Shown: positions 39,952 to 47,606 of the stretch, one piece after another | Numbering within the stretch: the stretch's first letter is position 1 | Layout: each line of letters opens with the position of its first letter | Assembly: GCF_002265875.1 (NCBI RefSeq) | Contig: NZ_NPFA01000010.1 | Span: 1 to 64,000 of the forward strand | From: Marinococcus halophilus | GTDB lineage: Bacteria; Bacillota; Bacilli; Bacillales; Marinococcaceae | Length of the DNA: 64,000 nucleotides | Reading direction: 5' to 3' | Program-made: the position numbers and the translations under genes | Notes under the pieces: model-generated | What the model was told of the DNA's origin: nothing | The model's input: only the letters and a program-made list of their open reading frames with translations | The model's database searches: none

Positions 39952-41525
39952 AGTATTTCTCCTTTTTCAGTAGAAAGTGTGCGTTTGCCCTCTGCGTGTG
40001 CACGCTGCACGTCGGCAATCGCGGAAAATTCAGATTGAAGATTGCGTGCAAGCCGCAGAAAGATCGGCTTTAAATCCCGGTACGCCGTCACATTGTCCAT
40101 GATCGGAGACTGCCGTGTTTCAATCGGAATAAGCTCGTGAATCGTGTCCAGGCTTTCTTTCTGACCGGTTGCCGTCATGGCGAGCCAGGCAGCGCCGAAG
40201 CAGGCGCTCTGGTGGCTGTCCGGAACGACAATGTCGCTTTCGAATATGTCTGCCATCATCTGCTTCCACAGCTCCGAGCGGGCGAACCCGCCGTTGGCAC
40301 GGAATTCCTTAATGTTGATACCGGCCTCAATCAGGGCTACGACAACGGCGTACATTTGCATCATGACGCCTTCCATGACGCTCCGGACCATCTGTTCACG
40401 CCCGTGATGAAGCGTCAGTCCGAAGAACACGCCCTTGGTGTCGCTGTTCCAGAACGGAGCTCGTTCGCCGGTCATATACGGGAGAAACAGCAGGCCGTCG
40501 GAGCCGGGCATCACGCTTTCTGCCATTTCCGTCAGTACGTCGTACGGGTCTGTACCGTTTTTCCGGCACTGTTCCTTTAGATCCGGCATAATTTTATCCC
40601 GCATCCAGCGCAGCGCAATACCGCCGTTGTTAATTGGGCCGCCGATCACCCACAGCTCATCGGTGAGCGCATAGCAGAAGATCCGCCCCTTCGGATCCGT
40701 ATACGGACGGTCGATGACCGTACGTATCGCTCCACTTGTACCAATCGAACACGCAACCACACCTTCCTCGAGCGCCCCGGACCCGACGTTTGCAAGCACA
40801 CCATCGCTTGCCCCGATTACGACTGTGGTCGTTTCCTGCAAATGCAGACGCTTGCAGACGTCTTTGTTCAAGTCGCTGCGATGATACGTCGTGCTTACCG
40901 GTATGGATAAATGGTTTTCCGTAATACCGGCAAGCGCCAGCGCTCTGTCATCCCACTGCTTTTTATGGATATTGAAAAGGCCTGAGGCAGAAGCGATAGA
41001 GTAATCAACGATGTATTCCCCGAACCATTTATAGAACAGAAATTCCTTCACCGAAATCCACTTTGCTGCCTTTGCAGCGATTTCTTCCCGGTATTTCTGA
41101 AACCACATAATCTTGGTGAGCGGTGCCATGGGGTGGATCGGCGTCCCCGTACGTTCAAAAATATCCTGCCCGTTTTCGGCCTTTACTTTTTCGGTTTCAT
41201 GTACTGACCGCTGATCGGCCCAGGTAAGCGCCTGCGTCAGCGGCTCGCCGCTGTCGTCCACTGCAAGAATACTATGCATCGCAGCGCTGAAGCCGATCGT
41301 TCCAATATGCTTTCCTTCTTTAGCAACGTCTTCGATGACGTTTTTCAGCGTCTGTTCAACGGCACGCAAAATTTCGTAAGGATCCTGCTCCTTCCAGGCC
41401 GGGTCCGGAGAATAAATTGGATATTCAAGCTCCCGTTCCGCCCAGATTTTTCCCTCCGTATCATAAGCCAGCGTTTTCGTACTCGTTGTACCTATATCCA
41501 CACCGGCTGTAAGTGATTCAGCCAT
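39948..41525 (-). CDS. gntK: Gluconokinase (FGGY family)
   Basis: A 525-residue sugar kinase of the FGGY type that makes 6-phosphogluconate. N-terminal phosphate loop GVDIGTTSTKTLAYD, GFSAAMHSILAVD, the catalytic-region TWADQRS, the FGGY signature block around MTGERAPFWNSDTKGVFFGLT and the C-terminal ATP site ANGGFARSELWKQMMADIF are visible. The frame runs 19 codons further upstream, but GAGGGAG precedes the MAESLTAG codon. First gene of the operon, divergent from the RpiR-type regulator. Confidence 0.95.
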   Translation of the reverse strand: MAESLTAGVDIGTTSTKTLAYDTEGKIWAERELEYPIYSPDPAWKEQDPYEILRAVEQTLKNVIEDVAKEGKHIGTIGFSAAMHSILAVDDSGEPLTQALTWADQRSVHETEKVKAENGQDIFERTGTPIHPMAPLTKIMWFQKYREEIAAKAAKWISVKEFLFYKWFGEYIVDYSIASASGLFNIHKKQWDDRALALAGITENHLSIPVSTTYHRSDLNKDVCKRLHLQETTTVVIGASDGVLANVGSGALEEGVVACSIGTSGAIRTVIDRPYTDPKGRIFCYALTDELWVIGGPINNGGIALRWMRDKIMPDLKEQCRKNGTDPYDVLTEMAESVMPGSDGLLFLPYMTGERAPFWNSDTKGVFFGLTLHHGREQMVRSVMEGVMMQMYAVVVALIEAGINIKEFRANGGFARSELWKQMMADIFESDIVVPDSHQSACFGAAWLAMTATGQKESLDTIHELIPIETRQSPIMDNVTAYRDLKPIFLRLARNLQSEFSAIADVQRAHAEGKRTLSTEKGEIL

Positions 41526-41545
41526 AACATCTACTCCCTCGCTTT

Positions 41546-41559
41546 CGGTAACGCTTTCA
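41546..41559 (-). promoter_or_regulatory. cre (CcpA) site in gntK leader
   Basis: Minus strand TGAAAGCGTTACCG matches TGWAANCGNTNNCA in 13 of 14 positions. It lies 20 bases before gntK and downstream of the promoter, a roadblock position. Confidence 0.6.
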
Positions 41560-41565
41560 GATAAT

Positions 41566-41638
41566 GAAAATATTTTTCTCAATTCGTTATTATACGTGAA
41601 ATAAAATTCTATGCAAGCGTTTTAAGAAAATTTTTTTC
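41566..41638. promoter_or_regulatory. gnt control region: twin palindromes around the gntK promoter
   Basis: Two near-perfect 13-bp palindromes, GAAAATATTTTTC (41566-41578) and GAAAATTTTTTTC (41626-41638), lie 60 bp apart and flank the gntK promoter (minus TTGCAT, 16 bases, TATAAT at 41589-41616). They fit the GAAA-N5-TTTC type sites bound by several RpiR/MurR regulators, here probably the product of the adjacent gene. A second, weaker cre-like ATGCAAGCGTTTTAAG (41611-41626) overlaps the -35. Confidence 0.6.
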
Positions 41639-41711
41639 ATGATTTATTATAGAAAATTGAAATTTATTCCTTTATGATATAAGCAAGACTTTTTCCTCCG
41701 GAGGGGTACTT

Positions 41712-42566
41712 ATGGCTACCGAAACGACTCACGTCCGCCAGCGGATCCAATCGCTGTACAACAGCTTCAGTGATAAAGAAAAACAAATCGCTGACTATAT
41801 GCTGCAAAATCCCGAAACTATCGTTCATTCGACCATCAATCAGGTAGCCGACCAGCTTTCCCTTGCAGACGCTACCGTGTTTCGTTTCTGCAAGCGGCTC
41901 GGCTTTAAGGGCTACCAGGCGATGAAAATCGCGCTCGCCTCCGATATTATCGAACCAATCGAAGATATTCATGAAACAATCCAGGAAAGCGATACCGAGG
42001 TCGAGGTGATGGCCAAGGTGTTTCAAAGCAACAAAAATGCCCTCACCTACACGCAGGAGGTGCTTGATGAGACCACCGTCCGTCAGGCGGTCGAGTACCT
42101 GCTTGAAGCGTCGGAGCTCCACTTCTATGGAAGCGGCGGCTCCGGCGTCACAGCCCAGGACGGCCAGCATAAGTTTATGCGCACCGGGCTGCCAAGCCAT
42201 GCCTATACCGATGCCCACTGGCAGGTAATGGCCGCATCCCAGCTGAAGCCAAACGACGTTGCTATTGTGATTTCGCATTCGGGAGCCAATGAAGACGTTC
42301 TTGAAGCGATGGATGTGGCCAAAGAGCAGGGAGCCCGCATTATTGCCATTACAAGCTATGCGAAAACGCCGATCAGCCAAAAAGCAGACCTGACCCTGCA
42401 GACAATCTCCAGGGAAACTGAATACCGCTCCGAAGCCCTCGCCTCCAGACTTGCCGAACTCTCCCTGCTCGATGGCCTGTATGTGAATTACTGCATCAAA
42501 AAGAAAGACCAGGCTCAGGAAGCCGTGGCCAAAATACGTAAAGCCGTCGCCCGGAAAAAGCTATAG
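41712..42566 (+). CDS. MurR/RpiR family regulator of gluconate genes
   Basis: A 284-residue regulator. The N-terminal HTH (about 1-77, INQVADQLSLADATVFRFCKRLGFKGYQAMKIAL) is of RpiR type, and the C-terminal SIS domain (about 120-255, LHFYGSGGSGVTAQDGQHKF, VIVISHSGANEDVLEAMDVA) would bind a sugar phosphate, plausibly 6-phosphogluconate. B. subtilis uses a GntR-family repressor for gnt genes, so this is a different regulator for the same pathway. CCGGAGGGG before ATG fixes the start. Confidence 0.9.
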   Translation: MATETTHVRQRIQSLYNSFSDKEKQIADYMLQNPETIVHSTINQVADQLSLADATVFRFCKRLGFKGYQAMKIALASDIIEPIEDIHETIQESDTEVEVMAKVFQSNKNALTYTQEVLDETTVRQAVEYLLEASELHFYGSGGSGVTAQDGQHKFMRTGLPSHAYTDAHWQVMAASQLKPNDVAIVISHSGANEDVLEAMDVAKEQGARIIAITSYAKTPISQKADLTLQTISRETEYRSEALASRLAELSLLDGLYVNYCIKKKDQAQEAVAKIRKAVARKKL

Positions 42567-42720
42567 GAAAAGCGGAGCCACCCTGAACAGCCGTTCCAGA
42601 CAGCTGGCGTAATCCTGGCTGGAAGCGTCGTAAGACGGTGAAGTCAGGATGCAGCCAATGGACTGGACGGCTGGGTGGCAAAGCTGGACAGCAAGAAAGG
42701 CGGAGCCACCCTTATTGTAA
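42566..42720. repeat. Dispersed intergenic repeat, direct copies 128 bp apart
   Basis: CGGAGCCACCCT occurs at 42573-42584 and 42701-42712, each preceded by AAAG-rich sequence. The stretch CTGGACAGCAAGAAAGGCGG (42684-42703) matches the inverted repeat core near 21100 at 18 of 20 positions. The inner part includes a CTTCCAGCCAGGATTACGCC-type segment (minus strand). No gene is present. Confidence 0.65.
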
Positions 42721-42773
42721 GGAAGTTCGATGGTGACATCATCGAACTGCCCTGCTCCGCAGATCCCTAAATA

Positions 42774-42814
42774 AAAGACAACCCGGCTTCTCCTGAAAAT
42801 AGGAAAAGCCGGGC
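42774..42814 (-). terminator. Terminator of the SRAP gene (may also act on the plus strand)
   Basis: A 15-bp imperfect stem AGCCCGGCTTTTCCT / AGGAGAAGCCGGGTT (minus strand) followed by GTCTTTTATTTA; placed between the convergent rpiR-type gene and the SRAP gene. Confidence 0.85.
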
Positions 42815-42822
42815 TGCAATCG

Positions 42823-43482
42823 TTATTCAATACGTTCTACCAATGCAGCATAATTATGCTTCGGGCTGTTTACTTCAGTACTTACGGGATACATGGCCAT
42901 ACGCGAAGCGTCAAACGGCTGCAGGAGTGACTTCAACACTTTTTTATCGGTTTCATCAGGATCGAGCCAGACTTTTCTTGCTTCTTCATTCAGAATGACC
43001 GGCATCCGGTGGTGAATTTGCTGCATCATATCGTTGGCTTCGGTCGTAATAATCGTACAGGACGTGATTGTTTCATTTTTGCCTTCCCATCTGTCCCACA
43101 GTCCGGCAAAGGCAAACGGCTCCTCATCATCGACCGTGATTCGGTACGGCTGCTTTGTCCCGCCTTCGCGGTCCCATTCATAGAAACCATCAGCAATCAC
43201 GAGGCAGCGCCGTCGTTCGAGCAGGCGGCGGAATGCCGGTTTAGTATCGACACTTTCTGCCCGGGCGTTGATCATTTTATGTCCGATTTTTTTATCATCT
43301 GCCCAAGAAGGAATGAGCCCCCATTGCAGCCAGCCTGCTTTCGTCTGTTCTGCGGAGGACGCCACTGCCATCACTTTCTGGGACGGAGCTATATTGTAGC
43401 TTGCCGGCCCTTCCGGAAACGATGTGCCGAAGGCCCGCTCCAGCGCTTCCCTGGAATGAAACAACGTGTATCTTCCGCACAT
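42823..43482 (-). CDS. SOS response-associated (SRAP) peptidase, HMCES/YedK family
   Basis: A 219-residue protein that forms a covalent thiazolidine link with abasic sites in single-stranded DNA. Catalytic C2 follows the initiator Met (MCGRYTLF), with N72 in KMINARAESV, E102 in GFYEWDRE and H157 in HHRMPVIL, the full active-site set. Its family can also reverse the crosslink. Single gene, in a region with no other repair functions; no LexA box seen nearby. Confidence 0.93.
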   Translation of the reverse strand: MCGRYTLFHSREALERAFGTSFPEGPASYNIAPSQKVMAVASSAEQTKAGWLQWGLIPSWADDKKIGHKMINARAESVDTKPAFRRLLERRRCLVIADGFYEWDREGGTKQPYRITVDDEEPFAFAGLWDRWEGKNETITSCTIITTEANDMMQQIHHRMPVILNEEARKVWLDPDETDKKVLKSLLQPFDASRMAMYPVSTEVNSPKHNYAALVERIE

Positions 43483-43529
43483 ACCGCTGCACCTCCCTTT
43501 ACAGTTTATGTACCCAAAAAACGATCCTT

Positions 43530-43808
43530 CTACTTAAAAAAATTGCTGTTTCGCAAATCCCAGCCGGCAATCACAAAGCACACCACAGCATAAAGGCTTA
43601 GAAATCCTCCAAGAATCCCGTATGATGCCCCCTCAAATCCCTGGATACGCATATAACCATAATAAAAAAGTGACAAAGCCGAAGCCATTAGCGCAATACC
43701 CGGCAGCATCCTAACCCAGAGTGCCCATCCTTTCATTACAAATACCAGTGTAAAGAAGAGAGCTATCACTCCCGGAAGTATAGATGTTGTAAATGGTCCA
43801 CTGATCAT
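43530..43808 (-). CDS. Small membrane protein, unknown (YesK-like size)
   Basis: A 92-residue protein with three hydrophobic helices (about 8-25, 32-50, 62-84) and a short polar C-terminus WDLRNSNFFK. I do not recognise the family with confidence. GGGAG seven bases before ATG supports it as a real gene. It stands alone between the SRAP gene and a GNAT gene; the 125 bases upstream of it show nothing recognisable. Confidence 0.65.
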   Translation of the reverse strand: MISGPFTTSILPGVIALFFTLVFVMKGWALWVRMLPGIALMASALSLFYYGYMRIQGFEGASYGILGGFLSLYAVVCFVIAGWDLRNSNFFK

Positions 43809-43934
43809 GATATCTCTCCCATTGTGCCCCCATTAATAAAAGCCGGCCAAATGCCCATGCCCGCACTTCTCTTCTAATAAAGTAACATAATTTGCCATCA
43901 AACACCCTAATTTAGGCAGTACGCACACGAACCT

Positions 43935-44786
43935 CTATCCGAAAATCTGCGAAGCAATCGCATACAGATTTCCATTCCGGGGTTCTATAATCGAAGGAGC
44001 CCGGGCCATCATAAGCGGCTCGCTCTGTTTTTCAAAACCACACTGTCGGAGTGTCTCCGTCATGATCCTATTTTCTTCGGTAAGATCTATCCGCACCTTC
44101 ACCGGATGCGATTCGATCAACTGTTCGAGCAGCTCTGCTGCCGCTTTTTCATTCGGCGCCGCGATCGGCCCAAGCAGCAGCTGCCCTTCATGCCAGATCG
44201 ACAGGCCAAAGCCAGCCGGATGGTTTTGGTCATCCAATAATATTAGCGCCTGGTGGGCCTGGGTGATCCGGTGACGCAAAAAAGCGCTCCGGTCCTGGCC
44301 GAACGCCCCAAGATCGAGCTGCTGTAAGCTGTTCCAGTCGTGGGCTTCGTACGTTCTTATGCTGGACGGCCGAACGATGCTGGTTTTCTTCACCACCTGG
44401 CCCGGGGCAACATATTTGTAAACCTTGCCCGCTTCCTCAAACCCGAGCTGCTGGTAGAGCGGCTTCCCTTCTTTCGTAGCAAACAGCAGGACACCAGCGT
44501 TTACTGGAATTGTATTTAAGCACGCCTTCACCGCTTCCTTTGCCAATCCCTGACGGCGGCAGCTCTTCCTCACAATAACGAGGCCGAGCGCAGCAGCTGC
44601 CTTCCCATATGGAATCACTGCCGCACTGGACACCACCCCGCCCTCCGGCGTTTTATGTCCGTACACTACTCCCGCCGCGAGCACTGCTTTCATTTCCGCT
44701 CCGTCGTAGTCCCAGCCAACTTCCCGTAGCAGCTGCACGAGTTCCGGAATGTCTTCTTCGGTCAGCTGCTGCATCGTAAATGTCAT
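43935..44786 (-). CDS. GNAT N-acetyltransferase with tandem GNAT folds (YitH/HolE type)
   Basis: A 283-residue protein. The N-terminal GNAT domain (about 1-130) has the acetyl-CoA loop VIVRKSCRRQGLAKEAVKACL and the LGFEEAGKVYKYV end strand. The C-terminal part (about 150-280, PIAAPNEKAAAELLEQLIE) resembles the second acetyltransferase domain of YitH/HolE-type proteins. The substrate is unknown. The chosen ATG overlaps the stop of the upstream small membrane gene (ATGA); longer in-frame codons upstream would lie inside that gene. Confidence 0.83.
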   Translation of the reverse strand: MTFTMQQLTEEDIPELVQLLREVGWDYDGAEMKAVLAAGVVYGHKTPEGGVVSSAAVIPYGKAAAALGLVIVRKSCRRQGLAKEAVKACLNTIPVNAGVLLFATKEGKPLYQQLGFEEAGKVYKYVAPGQVVKKTSIVRPSSIRTYEAHDWNSLQQLDLGAFGQDRSAFLRHRITQAHQALILLDDQNHPAGFGLSIWHEGQLLLGPIAAPNEKAAAELLEQLIESHPVKVRIDLTEENRIMTETLRQCGFEKQSEPLMMARAPSIIEPRNGNLYAIASQIFG

Positions 44787-45049
44787 CTGCCTGCCCTCTT
44801 TTCTGTATCCGTCATGCTTTTGTCTATCCACGCCTGCTCTGCTTTCATCTTCCAGTAAATATACAAATCCTCTGTGGCCATAATTACATAAATCACTCCG
44901 TAAAAGAGGTATGCATCTGTCGTAAATGGAGCGGAGATCCAATGAATAATGGTCATTAACAGAAGCAGGGCGCTGCCGAAGAGATCCTTCTTTAAGCGCC
45001 CTGCATAAATTGATTTTTTGTTCACAGCTTTTTGCTGTTTGGCGTTCAC
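44783..45049 (-). CDS. Small two-helix membrane protein, unknown
   Basis: An 88-residue protein with a lysine-rich N-terminus, two hydrophobic helices (about 25-42 and 48-66) and a charged tail KMKAEQAWIDKSMTDTEKR. Family not recognised. The start is uncertain: GTG at 45049 has GAGAGGTG six bases upstream, while GTG at 45058 adds three residues but has a poor ribosome site. It is coupled to the GNAT gene by a four-base overlap, so the two may work together. Confidence 0.62.
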   Translation of the reverse strand: MNAKQQKAVNKKSIYAGRLKKDLFGSALLLLMTIIHWISAPFTTDAYLFYGVIYVIMATEDLYIYWKMKAEQAWIDKSMTDTEKRAGR

Positions 45050-45080
45050 TTTCTTCACCTCTCGCCTGCACGGGCCCTTT

Positions 45081-46178
45081 TTACAGTTTCACTGTATTTT
45101 TCCCATGGCTTTTTGCTTCATACAGGGCTTCATCCGCTTTCAGCATCATGTTCTCCCGGCTGCGGTGCAGGGCTGGTATAACGACATTCACGCCGATGCT
45201 GACCGTCACCTTCGGACTCACACTCGACGTTTCATGACGGATATTCAGCCTGTCTACTTCTTCACTTATCTCATGGGCAATAGCCCGGGCTTCTTTATTA
45301 TTCGTTTTCGGCAGCAACAAAGCAAACTCTTCTCCGCCGAACCGGGAGGCCACTCCTCCGGAACGCACGCATACTCCGTGGATAGCCCCGGCAATCTGCT
45401 TTAAGCACTCGTCCCCCTCGAGGTGGCCATACGTATCATTGAAGTTCTTAAATTCATCCAGATCGATCATCATGACTGCAAGCGGAGACTGGCGTTCCAA
45501 GCCTTCGATCCAATAGCGGTGAAAGGCATTATTGAACGCCCTGCGGTTGGCAAGGCCCGTTAAGCCGTCTACATTCGCCATACGCTCGAGCTTACGGATA
45601 TTTGCGTTATGCTTGGTGCGGTCCCGGATAATGCCAATCATTCCAATGATTCGTCGATACATAAAAACAGGGCTTGCCATGACTTCGAGCTCCATCACCG
45701 TTCCATCCTGGCGCCGTAGATTTACTTCAAAATGCTGGGAATGTCCTTTCATAACCCGGTCAGTATATCTCTGGACCAGTTCGTAGTCTGTGAAATTTAA
45801 TTCATTCATCGACTGGCCAATCACGGTGTCCCGTTCCTTGTTAAGCATTTCAAGCAGTTTTTCATTTACTTCAATCACGCTGCCACGGCCGTTCAGCAGA
45901 AATACTGGAGAGAGCGGCTGGTCAAACAGGGCATGGTAATAGTTTCGCTGCACCCGTTGGTCTACACTGCGCTTAAACACAAACCAAAGCAGACAGCTAA
46001 GGATAATTATGCCAGTAAGCAAACGAACAATCAGCCAGTCTGTTTCAAGTGGTGCTCCCAGAAAAAATACATCGTAAAAATTCACCAGCATAAATGCCGG
46101 AACTAAGACGAGCATCGCCAGCGTGACACGCTTTGCCACTTCCTGGGTTTTAATCTGCGCTATTTCCTTATGCTTCAT
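45081..46178 (-). CDS. Membrane-bound PAS-GGDEF diguanylate cyclase
   Basis: A 365-residue enzyme with two TM helices (about 18-38 and 52-70), a PAS domain (about 85-200, SPVFLLNGRGSVIEVNEKLLEML) and a GGDEF domain (about 210-365). The active site is RFGGEEFALLL, so it can make cyclic di-GMP from GTP. The product-inhibition site that should read RxxD five residues upstream is RSGG, so allosteric inhibition is probably lost. A single gene with a roughly 390-base AT-rich leader; the output may be motility or matrix control. Confidence 0.9.
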   Translation of the reverse strand: MKHKEIAQIKTQEVAKRVTLAMLVLVPAFMLVNFYDVFFLGAPLETDWLIVRLLTGIIILSCLLWFVFKRSVDQRVQRNYYHALFDQPLSPVFLLNGRGSVIEVNEKLLEMLNKERDTVIGQSMNELNFTDYELVQRYTDRVMKGHSQHFEVNLRRQDGTVMELEVMASPVFMYRRIIGMIGIIRDRTKHNANIRKLERMANVDGLTGLANRRAFNNAFHRYWIEGLERQSPLAVMMIDLDEFKNFNDTYGHLEGDECLKQIAGAIHGVCVRSGGVASRFGGEEFALLLPKTNNKEARAIAHEISEEVDRLNIRHETSSVSPKVTVSIGVNVVIPALHRSRENMMLKADEALYEAKSHGKNTVKL

Positions 46179-46566
46179 TTTACACCCCGCCCTGCTCGAA
46201 AGCCTCCGCATAAATCCTTTAAGCCTTTATGCCTCAGCGCGATAATATTCATAGTATTGACTCATTTTATCACATGTCTTAAGTTTTAGGCATATATAAT
46301 CAAAAAGGGTGCAGTTTTCAGGTATTTTTTAATAGCGGTTTGGTATCCATATTTTAACATAATTTTTTATAAGCATGTATTTCTTTTAAGTATTATGATT
46401 AGTAACCCTATTAACCAATTTTTTCTGTATATAAACCTCTCTACCTTCGTGAGAATTTTCCTAGATAGCAAAAAAGAGCTGTTTTAATTTAACAGCTCTT
46501 TACATAGATTAATTGTTATTTTCACGTTTTTAGCATATAACTGATGGCTGAAAATTAGTGGATTGT
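46179..46566. other. AT-rich intergenic region, no gene
   Basis: The right part ends with the zinc-dehydrogenase terminator (46470-46500). Near the cyclase gene a leader hairpin GCATAAA...TTTATGC (minus strand, about 46209-46233) precedes the ribosome site. A -10-like GATAAAAT lies near 46264-46274 on the minus strand. I looked for a cyclic di-GMP riboswitch and saw no match. The middle 46310-46440 shows no feature I can name. Confidence 0.5.
46470..46500 (-). terminator. Terminator of the hexonate operon
   Basis: Minus strand AAGAGCTGTT-AAATTAA-AACAGCTCTT then TTTTGC; a perfect 10-bp stem about 65 bases after the zinc dehydrogenase stop. Confidence 0.85.
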
Positions 46567-47589
46567 TTATCCAAATGCAAGAACAGCCTTTCTCACTTCA
46601 TTTGGGGCGCTTTCAAGCTGCTCAAACGCCTGCTGCACATCCTGAAAATTAAAGCGGTGAGAAACCATTGATTCTACATCCAATTTCCCCTGATTAATAT
46701 ACTCAATAATCTCTGGGAACTTATTGGACTGCAGCCTTGAGCCAACAATCATCAGCTCTTTTTTCGTAATGTCCAGGGAAGTAAGGGAAGAAGGAGCTTT
46801 ATTAAAACCTAGCGTCACTACCCGGCCTGCAATAGAGGCCATCGAAACCGCCTGTTCAAACGTTTTTTCCGTTCCTACTGCATCGATTACCACATTCGCC
46901 ATCATTCCATTTGTTTCCTGGCTTACCCGGTCAAACACGTCCGGCTCATTTCCAGGATTAATAGTGACGTCCGCCCCGATCGAAGAGGCATAATTCAATC
47001 GCTCATCGTTCAGGTCCGTCATAATCACCCGTGCTTTTTTCAATTTGGCGACAAGAAGACAGCTGATGCCTGTCGGACCTGCGCCCGTAATCAGCACCGT
47101 ATCTCCCTCTTTCACGCCTCCTCTTGCAGTTGCCTGCGCCCCTATCGTTAAAGGCTCTGTCAGCACAGCTTCATTCCAGGACGTTTCTTCATCTAATTTA
47201 TGCCAATTTTTCTCAGGAGCAGACATGAATTCTCTCATCCCGCCGTCCCGGTGCACGCCGTATACTTCCAGGTTTTCACACACATTGGGCTGGCCCTGCT
47301 TACATGCATAGCATTCTCCGCAGCTCTGAATTGGCTCCAGGGAAACCTTGTCCCCGACTTGTAAAGAATGAACGCTTTCTCCTATTTCGGCTACTTCCCC
47401 TGCTACTTCGTGACCGATAATACGGGGGTACACGGTGAAAGGGTTGCTGCCGTGATAGATATGCATGTCCGAACCGCAGATCCCGGCTGCATGGACCTTC
47501 ACGAGCACCTCATGTTCGTTTTCTATCCGTGGCTTTTCGATTTCTATCACATTTAGCTGGCCAGGTTCTGAAACTTGTATAGCTTTCAT
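46567..47589 (-). CDS. Zinc-dependent MDR dehydrogenase, candidate L-gulonate 5-dehydrogenase
   Basis: A 340-residue medium-chain dehydrogenase. Catalytic zinc ligands appear in GICGSDMHIYHG and GHEVAGEV; structural zinc cysteines in SCGECYACKQGQPNVC. The NAD site is GAGPTGISCLLVAKLKKARVIMTDL, with an acidic residue after the second strand favouring NAD. It resembles the RspB/LgoD branch that oxidises hexonates at C5. As last gene of the kdgK-uxuA-uxuB-kdgA-TRAP operon, oxidation of L-gulonate to D-fructuronate would feed UxuB. Other polyols or hexonates are possible. Confidence 0.8.
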   Translation of the reverse strand: MKAIQVSEPGQLNVIEIEKPRIENEHEVLVKVHAAGICGSDMHIYHGSNPFTVYPRIIGHEVAGEVAEIGESVHSLQVGDKVSLEPIQSCGECYACKQGQPNVCENLEVYGVHRDGGMREFMSAPEKNWHKLDEETSWNEAVLTEPLTIGAQATARGGVKEGDTVLITGAGPTGISCLLVAKLKKARVIMTDLNDERLNYASSIGADVTINPGNEPDVFDRVSQETNGMMANVVIDAVGTEKTFEQAVSMASIAGRVVTLGFNKAPSSLTSLDITKKELMIVGSRLQSNKFPEIIEYINQGKLDVESMVSHRFNFQDVQQAFEQLESAPNEVRKAVLAFG

Positions 47590-47606
47590 ATTATTCTTCC
47601 TTTCTA

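Noticed and set aside
43711-43905. A 64-codon minus-strand frame overlapping the small membrane gene
   Set aside because: It shares most of its length with a better-supported gene in another frame and has no ribosome site or recognisable motif.
46179-46310. Cyclic di-GMP riboswitch before the diguanylate cyclase
   Set aside because: Only a simple 7-bp hairpin is seen; conserved GEMM core bases are absent.
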